DNA of 64,000 nucleotides from Erythrocercus mccallii (taxonomy: Eukaryota > Chordata > Aves > Passeriformes > Dicruridae), in NCBI GenBank assembly GCA_013397435.1, contig VZRG01000752.1, positions 186,001-250,000 of the forward strand, given 5' to 3'. Positions 37,001 through 50,000 of this stretch are shown here, in pieces. How positions within the stretch are numbered: position 1 is the stretch's first letter; the number at the start of each line of letters is the position of its first letter. The position numbers and the translations under genes were made by a program. The notes beneath the pieces were generated by a model, which was not told the DNA's origin, did no database searches, and saw only the letters and a list, made by a program, of their open reading frames with translations.

Positions 37001-38556
37001 ACTGCGTTCTTGAGAATGTGGATCTGTTCTCTCTCCCTGTGAGCAGCCCTGCAGAAAGGAAGGGCTCACCTGGGGTGAGCCCTAGTTAGTATACTTGAAG
37101 TTGAATCCATTATTGCTTGGGTTGCTGCGTCCTGCTCAGCATGCGAGCTGTGCTGGAGATGTGTACCATGGGTTTGGTTGGGATCTGAAATTACCAGAGT
37201 TTTAGGCGTGGAAAACGGGATGGTATGGATCTGTTGATTTAGTTTGCTGACCTCTATCTAACCCTGCATGGCTGGGAGTAAGTCAGGAGTATCTGAAGTG
37301 TGATTCAAGTGCTGTACAGGCTGAAGAGTCCATCCACATCCAGTCCATCCATCCTTATTTCAGTGAGGACTGGGCTCTCAATCTCTTTTTTTAGCTATTT
37401 ATTGAAATAAACTTAGTTTTCAGTTTATTCCTCCTACAGATAATCTGACTACAGAATATTACATATTACAGTATCACAGTAATACATGAAATTCTGTTGA
37501 AAACTGTGGTCTCATGTTTCAGTGGTGCTCTAAGATACTATTGAAAGAATGACAAAACATCAAAATAAATTACTATTCTTATTTTTTGTACTTAAGCAGC
37601 GATTTGTCTAACTGCCTGCCAGTGAAAAATGCAACCTTCTGTATCTATTTAGCTGCACCAATGCACTTTTCCCCGTGTCCTTATGTATTTTGCTTTTTGA
37701 GCTTGATCACATGACATTGCCAGTATCTTTAACTTGGAGCTCTAAGTGTCTTGTCTCCTGTTTATTACAGATTGAGATAAGCTAAACTCCTCCAGTATGA
37801 ATAAAATGTAAAACCTAGAATAAACTATTTCTTCTTTGTCCTGTATGTAAAAACTGCCAGTAAGAAGACAGAAATTGTATTTAGTAGTATTGATTTATAA
37901 TATTGATGCAAATGCTCTAAGATTCACATTGCTGTGTCTGGGGTCAGTTTATGTACATTTTGTAAGTATATGTTAAACACTTCCCTTAATTCTTTAATTT
38001 TTTTCTTCCTCTGTTTAGACTGAATTTATACTTCAAGTTTTTTATTGTTAGAGATCCATTTGAAAGACTTATTTCTGCGTTTAAAGACAAGTTTGTGCAC
38101 AATCCTCGATTTGAACCTTGGTACCGGCATGAAATTGCTCCTGGCATTATTCGTAAATACAGAAAGAATCGCACAGAGACCAAAGGGCTGCAGTTTGAGG
38201 ATTTTGTGCGCTACCTGGGGGACCCTAATCACCGATGGCTGGATGTTCAGTTTGGTGACCACATCATTCACTGGGTAACATATGTGGAACTTTGTGCTCC
38301 CTGTGAAATCACATACAGTGTCATCGGACACCACGAAACCCTGGAGGACGATGCTCCATATATCTTGAAAGCAGCTGGCATAGACCACTTGGTATCATAC
38401 CCCACAATCCCACCAGGCATAACAGTGTACAACAGAACAAAAGTAGAGCGGTATTTTTCAGGAATTAGCAAGAGAGACATAAGACGCCTCTATGCACGAT
38501 TTGAAGGCGATTTTAAACTCTTTGGTTATCGTGAGCCTGATTTCTTGCTTAACTGA
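27991..38556 (+). CDS. CHST10: Carbohydrate sulfotransferase 10 (HNK-1 sulfotransferase), complete, 5 coding exons
   Basis: CHST10 transfers sulfate from PAPS to O-3 of the terminal glucuronic acid of GlcA-Gal-GlcNAc, completing the HNK-1 epitope on neural glycoproteins. It acts in the Golgi as a type II membrane protein. Coding segments are 27991-28090, 30854-30951, 33613-33847, 36052-36157 and 38019-38556; all junctions are GT/AG and total 1077 nt, giving 358 residues, against 356 for human (recalled). Residues 6-25 or so are the membrane anchor (LLLAACFWVIFMFMVASKF). KVGNTQWK at about 130-137 is the 5'-phosphosulfate loop and VRDPFERLISAF at about 190-201 the 3'-phosphate loop. Sequons NRTE and NRTK are present. 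The start MHHQWLLLAACFW matches the family exactly. The frame is intact throughout. Confidence 0.98.
28091..30853 (+). other. CHST10 intron 2
   Basis: AT-rich intron with no recognisable exon, RNA gene or transposon. Confidence 0.6.
30854..30951 (+). CDS. CHST10: CHST10 coding exon 2 (stem region)
   Basis: The acceptor is cttctttag and the donor CCAG followed by gtgcat, which is weak beyond the GT. The 98-nt exon reads YGAKQEPLILTAV and then KVEEVHVPEEKHWPEEFQ. It is the least conserved part of the protein; human has YSAKQEFLFL and LPEEKHIPEELK (recalled). It ends in phase 0. Confidence 0.93.
32064..32765 (-). repeat. CR1 LINE fragment (about 700 bp)
   Basis: Read on the minus strand it ends at the CR1 terminus (reverse complement of aaaatcatagaatcagaatg). 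It includes typical blocks such as the reverse of 'aggttgctcagagccccatc', 'caacctggccttgaacattt' and 'cctctctgggctgaacagcc'. The minus-strand open frames 32297-32560 and 32454-32705 are residual CR1 sequence, not genes. This is the longest CR1 copy in the window and is 5'-truncated. Confidence 0.95.
33105..33205 (-). repeat. CR1-like LINE fragment
   Basis: The segment 'ctgagttgaaagggatccac' followed by 'aaggatcatcaagtccaact' and the cysteine/proline-rich tail to 'aatccca' is a familiar avian CR1 3'-region piece in antisense. The right border is approximate. Confidence 0.75.
33613..33847 (+). CDS. CHST10: CHST10 coding exon 3 (5'-phosphosulfate binding loop)
   Basis: The acceptor is ttcataaag and the donor AATG followed by gtatct. 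The 235-nt exon starts PTGKAFSG and contains MERLELLRNVC, FVLDRIFVCDKHKILFCQ and the PAPS-binding TPKVGNTQWKK. It ends in phase 1. An open frame beginning at the internal ATG at 33664 and running past the donor is not a separate gene. Confidence 0.98.
33848..36051 (+). other. CHST10 intron 4
   Basis: AT-rich intron. A 166-codon minus-strand open frame at 34889-35389 has no recognisable domain and is treated as chance. Confidence 0.55.
36052..36157 (+). CDS. CHST10: CHST10 coding exon 4
   Basis: The acceptor is tttgtctag and the donor AACG followed by gtaagt. The 106-nt exon encodes AFSSIEEIPENIVHDHEKNG, then LPRLSSFSDSEIKK, almost unchanged from human. It enters in phase 1 and leaves in phase 2. 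Confidence 0.97.
36158..38018 (+). other. CHST10 intron 5
   Basis: AT-rich intron with no recognisable additional feature. Confidence 0.6.
38019..38556 (+). CDS. CHST10: CHST10 coding exon 5 (catalytic C-terminal part, stop)
   Basis: The acceptor is cctctgtttag. This 538-nt exon carries YFKFFIVRDPFERLISAF, the 3'-phosphate binding region, then HNPRFEPWYRHEIAPGI, FEDFVRYLGDPNHRWLD, HHETLEDDAPYIL and the ending GDFKLFGYREPDFLLN before TGA at 38554-38556. Conservation with mammals is very high through the exon. Confidence 0.99.
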
Positions 38557-39895
38557 CACCTGGGATAAGATCTGAAAAAGTATCTCATGGATTAATCAAA
38601 ACCTGTGTGAATACCAGCTGCAACACTGGCACAGCTGAGAATGATCATTTGTTTTCTAGCTTTTTGATGTTGCTCCACTTTTCAGTGAAATATTTGTCAT
38701 ATGAACAAGTAGGGGCTTACAGTTGTTGTTTCCTGACCACGTTTTCAGTACATGACATTGCAGTCTGTTAGAAATGGTCTCTGTTATCTAAAATACAGAA
38801 TTTGACTTCTCCCCTCTTCCCTCCAAGAAAAAAGAGGGAGAACAAATGGGCCATGATCTTTCTCTCCTTGCAGACAGAATGCCATTTTTGAAATGTTATG
38901 AAGTTTTTATAAAGATGGCAATTTCACTGTAGGTCACCCTGACATGTGGGTAAACATAATAATTCCTGCTCATGAGAAAGTCATGTAGTCTCCCGTGAGC
39001 TTTGTAAATGAGAGGCCTGTACAAGACTAGAAATTAATTAAATGCTTGACAAATATAACCATCTAGGTTCTGTCACGTGACTGCTACAATAACACTGATC
39101 TAATCCCATTCTTTTTTGTCAAAAAATGAACCTAATTAGACAGAAAGTTTTAGAGGTGTAGAAAATGAACTGGTTCCACACCCCAGTTGTCTCTGTATTT
39201 TTGTCAAGTGTTTACTGTATTTACTACTGATGTATTGAGCCTCATAGTTCTACTTTTGATTTTCAAGAGATTATTTAACTCTTGGCTATGTAACTTATGT
39301 GAGTGCACCAGCTGCAAGTGGAGCATAGAAGAAATATGAAACTGCTAAGGAAACTGTTAAGGAAAATTAATTTAAAGTATCAGTTGTATTTGTGGGAGCA
39401 CATATAATAATCACAAGATGCTCTCACGCAATTTAACTTGTCGTTTCTTCTAACAGTTAAGATTAATAAAGAAGTCACAAAATCAAGATGTCGTATTAAA
39501 GAGCTGCTTACTTGGATTAACAATCCAGCTTTTTCCTATATCCAGCCTTGCTCAGTTCAGTACCTCAGAGAACAGAAAGTTTATGCCCCTCTGAAAATTC
39601 ATCTCCCTACTGCTTCAGGAGAGAAGGAGACAAGATGAATCCCTGATTTTTACAGTGATTCACAGCCACGGTGTCCCAAGTCAAAAATAACTAACATTTA
39701 TGTTACTGATGTAGTAAATTGGATATTTGCCAAAAGTTTAAATGTCACCTAAATTTGTGTACCCATTTATGCATTAAAAAAAAAGGACTGAATTGAGTGG
39801 ATGCAGCCATCCTATTTGCTTGTGCTTGTATTGTGTCTTATAAAGAGCGGTCTCTTGTCTGAGTTCTCCAGCAATAAAAATCAGTGTGCTGCCAC
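38557..39895 (+). other. CHST10: CHST10 3'UTR (approximate end)
   Basis: The sequence after the stop is AT-rich and free of repeats. It extends to a likely polyadenylation signal at 39873. A 3'UTR of about 1.3 kb is reasonable for this gene. AATAAA-like words further on (40560 and 41706 regions) could give longer forms. Confidence 0.5.
39873..39878 (+). terminator. Candidate CHST10 polyadenylation signal
   Basis: AATAAA occurs in ccagcaataaaaatcag, followed within 25 bases by a TG-containing stretch (cagtgtgctgcc). It is the best placed of several AATAAA words after the stop codon. Confidence 0.45.
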
Positions 39896-42800
39896 TTCAT
39901 CCCACCGGCCATGGAAGAGACATAGACCAAATATCTGAAATACAGGAATTGCTCTGTCACAGTGAGCATGTGAACTGTATTTTTTAAATCATAGTCCCAA
40001 AAGATTTATTTTCAGATCAGCATAATGGTGCTGGTTAGAAATGCTAATGGTGGCCAGTGCTATGGAATCTGCTTTTAAATCTAGCTGCTGTATGTTTTTG
40101 ATAGCTTTCTGTGTTAATAGAAGGAAGCATCTTGCACTTGTGTTAAAGGAAAGCTGTGCCAAGCTGACATGTACTGCTACCCACAAACAGGAAGCCCTTT
40201 TGTAGCTCAAAATGATTTTAGAAAGATCTCAACAGATGAACTGAAATAAAGGAGAATCATTAATTGGGCATTGTTAGCAAGAGAATAATCCAGGGTGGCA
40301 AAGTTGGAAGGGAGGATATTTTTCAGGTTGGTTTGTTTTGGTTCTTTTTAACAACAATTACAGTGCCCTAACTTCTTAGTTCTTAACCAATGATAAAAAG
40401 ATGTTGTCAGCTCCAGGTTTTTCTGTGGTTTTCTTAATATGGAAACTTAGCAAAATACACTGATAAATGCATTTTGGAGCTAATATTGTGATTGATTACC
40501 TTGCTGCCAATTTAAAATGTAACAATGAATAATGTAGAGTAAGTTCAGGCCTTAAAGTTTAATAAAGTAGAATTGTTTTCTTCTGAAAGTATAAGCTACT
40601 GATCCCACAGAAGGCCAATGTATGTTTTTCTTTTTCTTGGTAAATTACTTACTGTATTGCTTGCTTAAAAATTTCCAGATGGAAAGTGCTACATAAATAT
40701 TAAGTAATAGTATTTTTTTCTGATAGCTTTCTCTGCACTGAGTTCTCTCAGCCATCTGTGAAAGAGCTATGGACTGATGTAGGCAGAGGTGTATAATCCT
40801 CTCCCATCTCTGTGTTCCCATGCTTTTCAGGCTGGAACTGGAATGCACGTTATCATTTCTTCAATTCAAATGCAAAGTTTGTCCTTTCATGTAGCTCAGT
40901 TATATGTTCCTGAGCTATATTTTCTTTCTAGAAGTGTGGGTTTGTGTTTTTTTTTTTCCTTACATGGCTGAAATAACAATGCAAATAACAGTGCAATTTT
41001 GCCACATTTCTCAAGGAAACTTGTATACCATGATGGTCCTTGGCAAGGTGTGGTAGGGCTCTCCTTAAATCGGTGCAGTGCAGGCAGGATGGTCAGAGTG
41101 TGCTGTGTTAGGAAGGAGGCTCTTGCCACGCTAGTTATGATACATTAAATGCTTGTGGTTTGTTTTAGCTTGATTTACTCTGCACAAGGCTTTTATGTAG
41201 TCTCAGTGGCATGCACAAACATAATTTGGCTGTTCAGATGTTATTTGCATACCACTTTCAAACTGCAGATGATACTTATATTTGTAGAACTGCTGGCCCA
41301 GATTATTTTTTCTCCTTTCTTCGTATTGTTACAACTTCAGAAAACAAATTCAAATCCTTACTTTGTGCATCCATGTCTCTTTGTTGTCTCTCCTCAGCAG
41401 CTTTTGAATCCTTTGGCCCATTTTAACCATATTTTGCAAAGCAAAGTCAAGGGGTAGTGAGTGGAAGTAATTCTCTTGAAAATAGGAGGGAAAACATTTC
41501 TTGTACATTAGAGAGTCCGTGCTGTATGTTGGCTTTAGCAAAAGTACAGACAGGAAACAGTTTTACTGTATCTGCTTGTATGGAGTTCCTTATTTCTAAT
41601 GGACTCCCTTCCCTAGTGCTCCCTACAATTTGGCCTCTTTTCTCAGCTAACAAAGACAAAAATTAAATTAAAATGTATTCCATGGGTCTGTTATCTTCAC
41701 GTTCCTAATAAAATTGAGCTGACTGAGTTTTTTGCAATCTTGGGAGTAAGAGGATTTGTCTTGTGAAAATGGATTCAGAGTTCACTTGCTTGTGAAACAA
41801 CTTTATGGTAATGCCTATCCCCTTTCCTTTTAACTTCAGCACACAGTGCATTGCCACTGCTGTGCTTTCTGATTGCGTGCCATGAAGATGTTTTTCTGTA
41901 GTTAAAAATACGTGTGCCTTTTTTTTTATTTTGGGAACTGTTCTGTCAAAGAAAATGTCTTGAAAATATGTATTCTTCCAAAAAAAAGCATGTTGTTTTC
42001 TGATTCATGCGCAGATGCTGCCCTGTTTGTACTGAGGGTAAGGCTCTCTGCTGCTCTGTGTGTCTCCATCCTCAAATTAGGGAAGCCATCAGACAGCTCT
42101 GGCTTTTGTGCAACATTATTTTTTTTTGAGGTGTTAATAACTTTGTTGGCTGGGAGAGCAGCCTTTGATCTTAGCTGTGCTCCAGAAAGTTTGCTGAGAA
42201 AAAGAGTGATTATATAGGGATTGCTTAAGCTTATTTTCTCAGATGAAAAAGAATGTCTTGTCAGTGTATCTGCCTGTATCTGATATCTCTTAATTGACAG
42301 AGAGAGGGGGAATGATCTTTCTGCTTAACGGCATTGTAGTGATTTATGCTAAGCCCCCATCCTGTTTTTTGTTATAGCAACATAAAAGGACCTGAAAGGA
42401 GGTGCAAAGTCAACATGTGCTTGTTTGAAATGTGAGGGTGCAAAGGAAACTTGACATGGGAGTTGGTTGCTGGAGATTTATTGTGTCCAATTACTTGTTA
42501 GATGTCATTTGCAGAGGCTGGTGCAGATTCTTTGTGGCCTGTGCTTGAGAAGATTTATGCAAGGTAGAGAGAGGCTTGTGGGTGGTGGAAAATTCCCTTT
42601 CAGCCTAAGTTAGCTGTGCGTGTTCCTGGGCTGCTGCCGTGGGGAAGGTTTTAGAAGGAAATGATCCTATTAGCAGCAAAGCCTGCAGTGCTTGGGCTGG
42701 TGAATGGAGTGCCTCCCTCCTGGAGGAGGAGTGACTTCAGCATGCACTGATGTGTGCAGCCAGCTTTGGTGCTGCCTTGTATAAACCTCTATTTTTGTGC

Positions 42801-45800
42801 TTTTAATGCAGTTGTGTGCAGCTGAGCTGTCAGCTTGCTTTCCTGCGTGTGGCAGTAGCCTGAGGTGACTCATCTCTTCACCACCAGAGCAGCTTTGAAA
42901 GGCCTGCAGCCTGTTTTGCTGTGCAGCAGGAGACATTTCCCTTATGAAGAGAGCAGCATTAAGCCTGCAGCCATGCAGCTGGTTGCAACTGGCTGGTGTA
43001 AGCACGAAAATGGTGCTGTTTGGGACTTCCTGTTGTAAAATCATCATTTTTCCTTTTAATCCAGGCAAGAGTGAAAAGGAACAAAGATGTGTGTTTCCTT
43101 TGAGTCATGAGAAGGAGACATGCTGTTAGAAATTCCAGACTGATAAACCCAGGAAAGGCAAAGTTTGGGAGAGTAATGCTGGAAAAAGCCATGGGCAGTT
43201 TTCTAAGGCCCCTGGAGATACTGGACATGTTGAAGGAGAGTTGCTAAAGCTTCCTGGGAGGTGTCAGAGGAGCAAGCATGCTCCCTGTACCATGTATGTG
43301 CATGCCAGAGGAGCAGATGCTGATGGGAGAGCATGCACATGGCAGGCTGAAAGTGTGAAATATCTACTGTGGGCATCTGGTTGAAATCACAGAAAGGAGG
43401 AAAGAAAAAAAAAGTGGGAAGGAAGTAATGAAGAAAATAATCCTGAAGGCCGCACCCCTGGAAATACAGTGCCCACTCCTAACTGCCAGAAACATACCAA
43501 CTGCTCTGGATGTGTACAAATAATTTCTGAGCAGTTTGCAGGACCAAAGCAAATCTGCAAGTGGGAGGGTAAACTGTGATCATAAGGTATCTGTCCGTGC
43601 TCTGAAAAGTGATTTAACACTGAGAAGTTAGCCAAGGCTCCCAGTTGTGCCTAATTAAGTGTGTCTCGTCTAGGAAAAATGCATTGCTATGGTGGAAGCA
43701 TACAAGTAGAAAAAGTTCTTTTGGGATAATTAGCTCTCTCAATAACCAAGTGTTAGACACCTGCTGTGATTTAAGAAATAGGAATATTTTCTCTTGAACG
43801 TATTTTTTTCCTCTTCTCTGTAGCCTTTCTGTTTTATTCAGTTGCTTTCCTATGTCCTGAGAGGTCTTTGGATGATACACCACAGTAGGACACATCATTC
43901 TTGTCAGAAAGGTGGAAGAGGCTGTAGGAAATACAAAATGTTCACCATAATTTTGAGAAACACAAGAAAAATACAGGAAGTTTTTATCAATCATGAATGA
44001 ACTTGTGGTGACTGAAACATTAAGATTGCATGGGTTGCTTCTTAGCTGTTTCATGATCCACTTAGGAAAAAATTAGCACTGTTCTGTTTGGCATCTTTGT
44101 TCTTATGTTTTGAATAACTCTCAGTAAGGTTTTACAGCAGGTAAAATTTGAACTTTGCTGTACCACAAAGCTTCACTTTGGATCCACTTATTTTGCGCTC
44201 ATTCCCCTGTAAATATTTTGTAGAGTAAGTGTTGAGTATGTTCTTACTCAGTTTCTTTGATTTCTGACTGTTCTTTGCAATGCTGTAGCACTTGTACTTG
44301 CGAAAAGAGAATAAGCAAGAAGAGTCACAAATACTCTGGAGAGAACAGGACTCCAAAGCAGATCTTTATTTGTATGCTGCTTCCATCTACAGCATCTGCT
44401 TTCATTATCTTTTCAGTCTAGTTCTTTGCTGTAAAACCCATTGGGGTAGGTGTTTGTTGTTAAAGCTACAGATTTAGAAACGTGTAAGAGGAAAGTGGTT
44501 GGGAGCAGTGTTGCAGCAGGAAAGAAAGGGCTTCCACACTCCCTTTCATAGTTCCAAACCTTTAGCTCCATCTTGAATACTCTTGTTTGACACCTTTTAG
44601 GACATAGGCTCTTGGCCTTACAGGAAGTGTGGTGTGTAGTGTAGCTGCATTTCTCAGTGTCTCAGTTGCATGCTTGCACACACTTGCTCTTCTCTGATAG
44701 AATCAGGAAACATTCCCATTGGTGAGATTTTGTTCCATCAAGTGTTGCAGTACTGTGAAGCAAAAGTGTTATTTCCCCTTTCTGAGCAGTAACAGTGTGT
44801 TCCTTAATTCTCTTGACTACCAGAGAATATAAACATGATTTCACTTTTCTGGAAGATGACCAGTGATAACAACAGTCTTTTTATCAGGCTTTAATCTTAG
44901 AACACTGTTTAAATACATCTCTGTGTGAAAGCAAGGTACTGCAGTAAATTGTAATTGGTTTTTGTGGGTTTAGAGTTGACTTAATAGATCATTGGAAATG
45001 CCTTTCTGATGGAAAACAATTTTGGTGCATTGCTTCTGTCTCCATGTAAGAATCTGTCATATGATTGCTTACCAGTCAGAGGAAAATAACTTCATTAGAT
45101 AGCGATGTGTTTTCATTGTAATCCTCTTACTTGTGAATTTGGGTTGTAAAATACAGCATGGTAGATTTGTCTTGTGTACTCCTCTGCTGTTCTAAAGTAG
45201 TATTGGCAGAAATTTCATACCTCTTGTAATTTTGGGAACTATTCTGCAGCTTCTAGTTGAAACTGTTTCAGGTTTAAGCACTTTGCATTGGCAAGTGTGT
45301 AATTGGACTTTGGGTTACCAGAATGACAGTGTGAAGGCTTTCATGAAGAACTTCAAGTCAGCAGTGTAACATGGCTGTGAGAAAGCTACCACCTGATTCT
45401 GTGTGCATTCAGGTAAGGATTTCCAGTAGTGGCCAATAAATGAGTATTGTGACTAAGGCTGTGGAGAGGCCTTGCCTTGACCCCATTCCCAGTTCTCCTC
45501 AGCTGTGGCTCTGGGGAGCTGGCAGAGTTGCAGAGCTGCTGGTCTTTGAGCAGAATGACCAGAACTTGTTCAGCCTAAGAAAGGAGAAGGGGGTATAATA
45601 GGTATCTAAACCTGTACTGGGACAAATGAAGTAGCAAGAGAATCACACATCCAGAGAAGGAAGGGAGCCAGAAGACAATGTATTCACAAAGACAAACCAT
45701 TCTGAGCTGGCCAGGAGCCAGCTGAGGCTGGAAAATAGGAGAAGGTTTCGTACCCTGAGGCTGTGTGTTATCATTTTGGTATATAAAAAGGGAGCAAAAT

Positions 45801-45855
45801 AATAACAGGCTGCTATGCCACTGCCTGTTCAAGCAGCGGAGGCCTTGACTTTGTA
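39896..45855. other. Intergenic, no gene seen
   Basis: This is ordinary intergenic sequence between CHST10 and LONRF2. A 146-codon minus-strand open frame at 43614-44054 and shorter ones show no domain and no gene context. No RNA gene or clear transposon is seen. Confidence 0.5.
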
Positions 45856-45859
45856 AACT

Positions 45860-46195
45860 TGTTTAGGTTGGAAAAGACCTCTAAGTTCATGGAGTCCAAC
45901 AATTAACCTAACACTGCCAGGTCACCACTAAACTGTGTCTATGAGTGCCACAGCTACACGGCTTTTAAATGCTTCAGGGAGGGTGACTCTACTATTTCCT
46001 TCGGCAGCCTGTTCCAGTGCTTGACAACTATTTCCGTGAAGAATTTTTTACCTAAAATTCACTCTAAACCTCCTGTGTCACAACTTGAGGCCATTCTCTC
46101 ACGTTCTGTCACTTGTTACATGGGAGACCAATGCCCAGCTGGCTACAACCTCCTTTCAGATAGACATAGAGAGCAAGATGGTCTCCCCTGACAAC
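45860..46195 (-). repeat. CR1 LINE fragment
   Basis: Typical antisense CR1 blocks occur in order: 'aggttggaaaagacctctaa', 'cactgccaggtcaccactaa', 'cagcctgttccagtgcttga', 'cctaaaattcactctaaacc', and 'ctacaacctcctttcagata'. The plus-strand open frame 46085-46465 begins inside it and is not a gene. Confidence 0.9.
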
Positions 46196-47033
46196 CCCAG
46201 CTCCCAGCTATCCTCTGGGTCCCATCTCTTCTCTCAGCCCAGTGAGCTGTGGCAATGGGGACAGCAGAGCAGGGCTGGTGCATGTGTGCTGAGTGTGACT
46301 GGGAGGAGAAAGATCCACAGGGGCAAGTGGGGCCAATCTTGCACAGTCATATATATTCAACTCACTCTTGCATGCCATGGCATGCGTTATATATCTGGGG
46401 AGATGCTGCCATCTCTTGCCTCCTTTTCTTCTTTAGCACTTCTCAATCACGTTTGGAGATGGTGAAAGAAATGTGAAATTTTGAAAGAAGCCAAGAGCAC
46501 AATTTGCTGACATTTTCTTTAGTGGAAAGTTTATGGTTCCTGTGGAAAACTTATGGTGCTTCCCCCTTCCACGTTTGAGTTTGCTAGAAACAGAAGTGAC
46601 TTGGTAGAAAACAAGAGGGGAGGTAAAGAGTAAATTCTTCATTTAATGTTTTTGAGATCCCTGGCCTCTCTCCCCTCCTAATCCAAGGGAGAGGTTGGAC
46701 AGCATGCTGCAACCAGACTCTAAATCCAGATATCCCATCTCTAACTGGCCAGACTGACTTGACTGTCAGCATGGCAGCATGCACACAGATGTCATTGCTC
46801 AGAAAGACCTCTGCAAGATATCATTGCTGCAGGCTCTGCTGATCCCACTCAAACAGGTATCTCCTCTAGAAAATGAATCATCAATCTTCAATCCACCTCC
46901 TCTTTCCTGTCCCTGAAGAGATTAAAGGGCACTTTTCTGCAGCAGGGATCTGCCATCATCATAGATGAAGCTATCGCTGGGGGGCAGCACAACAAATAAG
47001 CTTTATTGATGACTGAGCCCTATAAACAAAGCT

Positions 47034-47081
47034 TTTGCTATGAGGCAAAAGTATTTTTGAGTACCTTTGCCTCATAGCAAA
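47034..47081. repeat. Near-perfect 20-bp inverted repeat (hairpin)
   Basis: The left arm tttgctatgaggcaaaagta (47034-47053) and right arm tacctttgcctcatagcaaa (47062-47081) are reverse complements except for one base. The loop is 8 bases, tttttgag. Pairing stops beyond both arms. The sequence is unique in the window as far as I can see. Confidence 0.9.
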
Positions 47082-50000
47082 GTATGTGTATTGATATTTT
47101 AACACGTTTAAAAGGTATTTGTAACATGTTTAGAAAAGGTGAAAAGTTCCTGTAGGAGACAGAGCAGAACTAAAATATTTATGGCTTTATTATCAGCAGA
47201 TAAAAATAATTACACCTGTAAAAGAGAATTGTTCAATCATGCAGAGTGAACTTAGCATGTAGGCTGCCAGTGCTTACAGCTAACACAGAGTACACAGAAT
47301 AATGTCAAGAGTTTATTTTGATGCATAATTTTAATTTTTCCCTGACACACAAATCATCAGGGGTGTGTGTGCAATCTGGAGCAACCTAATGTTCCAGACT
47401 GCAAGCAGTACTTTGATTTGCCATCTGAAACTTTAACATGTATTTGCGGGCTTTCTTTGTAAAGTATTATTCTGAAACACACTAAGTCTGCTAGGCATTT
47501 CACTTGAGCTAAAGGCACAGGAAGATCTAGTGTACTCTCTGCTCCACCTGAGAGGGCAGAGTATCAGGGAACCTGGACTTCCATGCACTTACCTGAGTTT
47601 TGCTTTGTTTAACATCTGTTACTTGAAGTGATTTCTGCAAAGACAGATCACCTCATCTTCAGCTTGGAGGAGCTTACAAGCAGTTTAGGGCATTTGGCTG
47701 AGGTAGTTACTTTTACAGGCTGTAGAGCTGATACTGCCAGGTGCTATTAGGTTTCTGAAATGCTTTCTTCATAAACCTCTGGCTTTGTTTACTTCTAATT
47801 TTGCTGACAGCATCTAAGAGCTAAAGTGGTGATGTGATTTCTGAGAATACCCTTAAGTGAAGTTACTCAGGTTGTGTTGTGCCCTTGATGGGAAAAAATC
47901 TTGTGCTACAGTGGTCTCTTGCAAGGGATGAGGGATTTAAAACTCAGTGAGAAGGGGAAGCCACTCTGGTGTTTGAAATGTCCCCTTGCTGTCTGTGGGA
48001 TAGAACCACTGGGAAAATGACAATTTTTGAAGAATACAGGCCATGCAACCTGGTAAAGTCCTAGAGCTTGGTGGCTAAATCCTTCATAGAGGGTATGTCC
48101 TGGCCTGGCCTGCACATGGTGAAGAGGGGTCTTCCATCAATCACTGCTCCTCACTTCAGCAGCCTACTGCAGCTTCAGGTGCCAGATCCACTGAGCCACT
48201 GGAGGGGCAAGGATAATTCAGGGGAATTCAGCTTATAGGCTTGAATAAGGAGACTGAACACTTAAGGAAGCTTTTGGGAGGGAAGGATAGTAGTGGTGAA
48301 TTCCAACAAGGTGGGAGGTGGAATAAAAGCAAAGGACTAACTGTAAGAAATCTTGCAATATGAGAATTTGGAAAGGATCCTGAGGCTGATGGGACTTGCT
48401 TTGCTTTTTCCTTTTTATTTTTTTTTGGCCAATGTCTAGAAATTTACATTCAGTAATTGCTGAGATTGCAACATTTGCAACAAGCTGCTGGAAAATACCA
48501 GTATTAGGGACTTCCCCCGTGCTCTTCTCACCCACACTTCTTAGCATAGACGTTATTCTCATGACATTGTCACATGCTATTTTTCCACAGAATTCAGTGT
48601 CTCATTCATTGTACTGGAGAAATGAGGCTCCTGGCTTGAGCAGGTCTTGAAGATGGGTAGAATGCCTGTAGTTCTGCTTTCTTACTGCTTGCAGAAAACA
48701 GAAGGTGGGTACTGAGAGAGGGGAGAACTGCATAAAGAAGAAAAACAATCTTATAATCTGCAAGCAGTTGCCGCAAAAGTTTTGCATAATGCAAGTTACG
48801 TGACCAAACCATGAGTCTCACAAATCCTGTCACTGGTTACAGGTTCCTCATTCTTTAACTGCAAACCTTCAGCTATGACTTGTACAAGCCCTGTTTGTTC
48901 ACAGCTGCAAGTGACGTTTGAAGAGGCTGGGGCATGAATAGGATGTTTGGGTTCAGGTACCTCAGCTGACAGTCCAAAATGGATTTGTATTTTTTCTTTA
49001 TGCTGCTGTACAGTAGCTCTCTACTTATAAACCCAGATTGCTCTGTCTCACAGGCTTATTTTTTGAGAAAGAAATAACTGGCTAGAAAAAGAAAACATGG
49101 GGAGTTTCTCAGTCTTGCTCTGGGCAGTGTCATATAAACACGCCCTGAAGGACAAAACTAAGAAAAGAAAAGCTGCTCAGCCATGAAGGTGGAGAACCAG
49201 GCACAACACATAAATGTGAGGGGACAAGTTAGGGAGCCAGGATTAGCAAGCACGTTTCCCTAGAGACCAGGGTTTCTGTTATTAATGTTGGCTATGAAAT
49301 CATAGACTGTCTAGAGCATGCCTTTGTAGAAGTTACGAGTGGGGGTCAGGAGCATTTCTGTGAAATAAAGCTCTTACTGGCCATTCCTTTGATGCTGTTC
49401 AAATGTCTTGTTCATGCAGCATGAGAACTGGGCTCCTCACATGAATGTGAACACCTAATGAGTCCTGCTGAATAGAAACCACTCGAGTGTGGATGTAGCA
49501 TCCCCATTTAGTGATCCTGTCTTCTGCTAGACTTTTTTGTCCATCTGATTAACATTACTTCTTCAACCCCTTGGCATGCAAGCAAGACACCTTGTAGAAT
49601 TCTTTGCATTCCAAATCCCCTCTTTGAGACACAAAGTTAGCTTGGCTGTACTCTTGACCTCCTTACCTTGTTTTCCACCAGCACCTTCGTACCCAGGCAA
49701 TGTGATCTCCTGCTCACACGCTGTTTTCCAAGTAACATAGACTGGGTGTGACATGCTGGGCAGAACACAAACAGCAATTTCACTTGTCATGGAGTTCCTC
49801 TGTCTTGACAGCTCATGCTGTTGACTCACCAGGAGACTTTTAACCTGGAGCACTACTGCTATGGGACCCAGTTTTACTGGAGGGCAGTTCCTCTGACACA
49901 CTTGAATGGCTCTGTGCATGTTCTGTGCCTTTCAAAGGTACACAGTAAGTGTGTGATAGATGCTATGCATTGCCTTGATTGAAGCCTGATACTCACATAG

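Noticed and set aside
43614..44054. 146-codon minus-strand open frame
   Set aside because: Composition typical of translated noncoding DNA and no recognisable motif.
46085..46465. 126-codon plus-strand open frame
   Set aside because: It begins in the antisense of a CR1 fragment.
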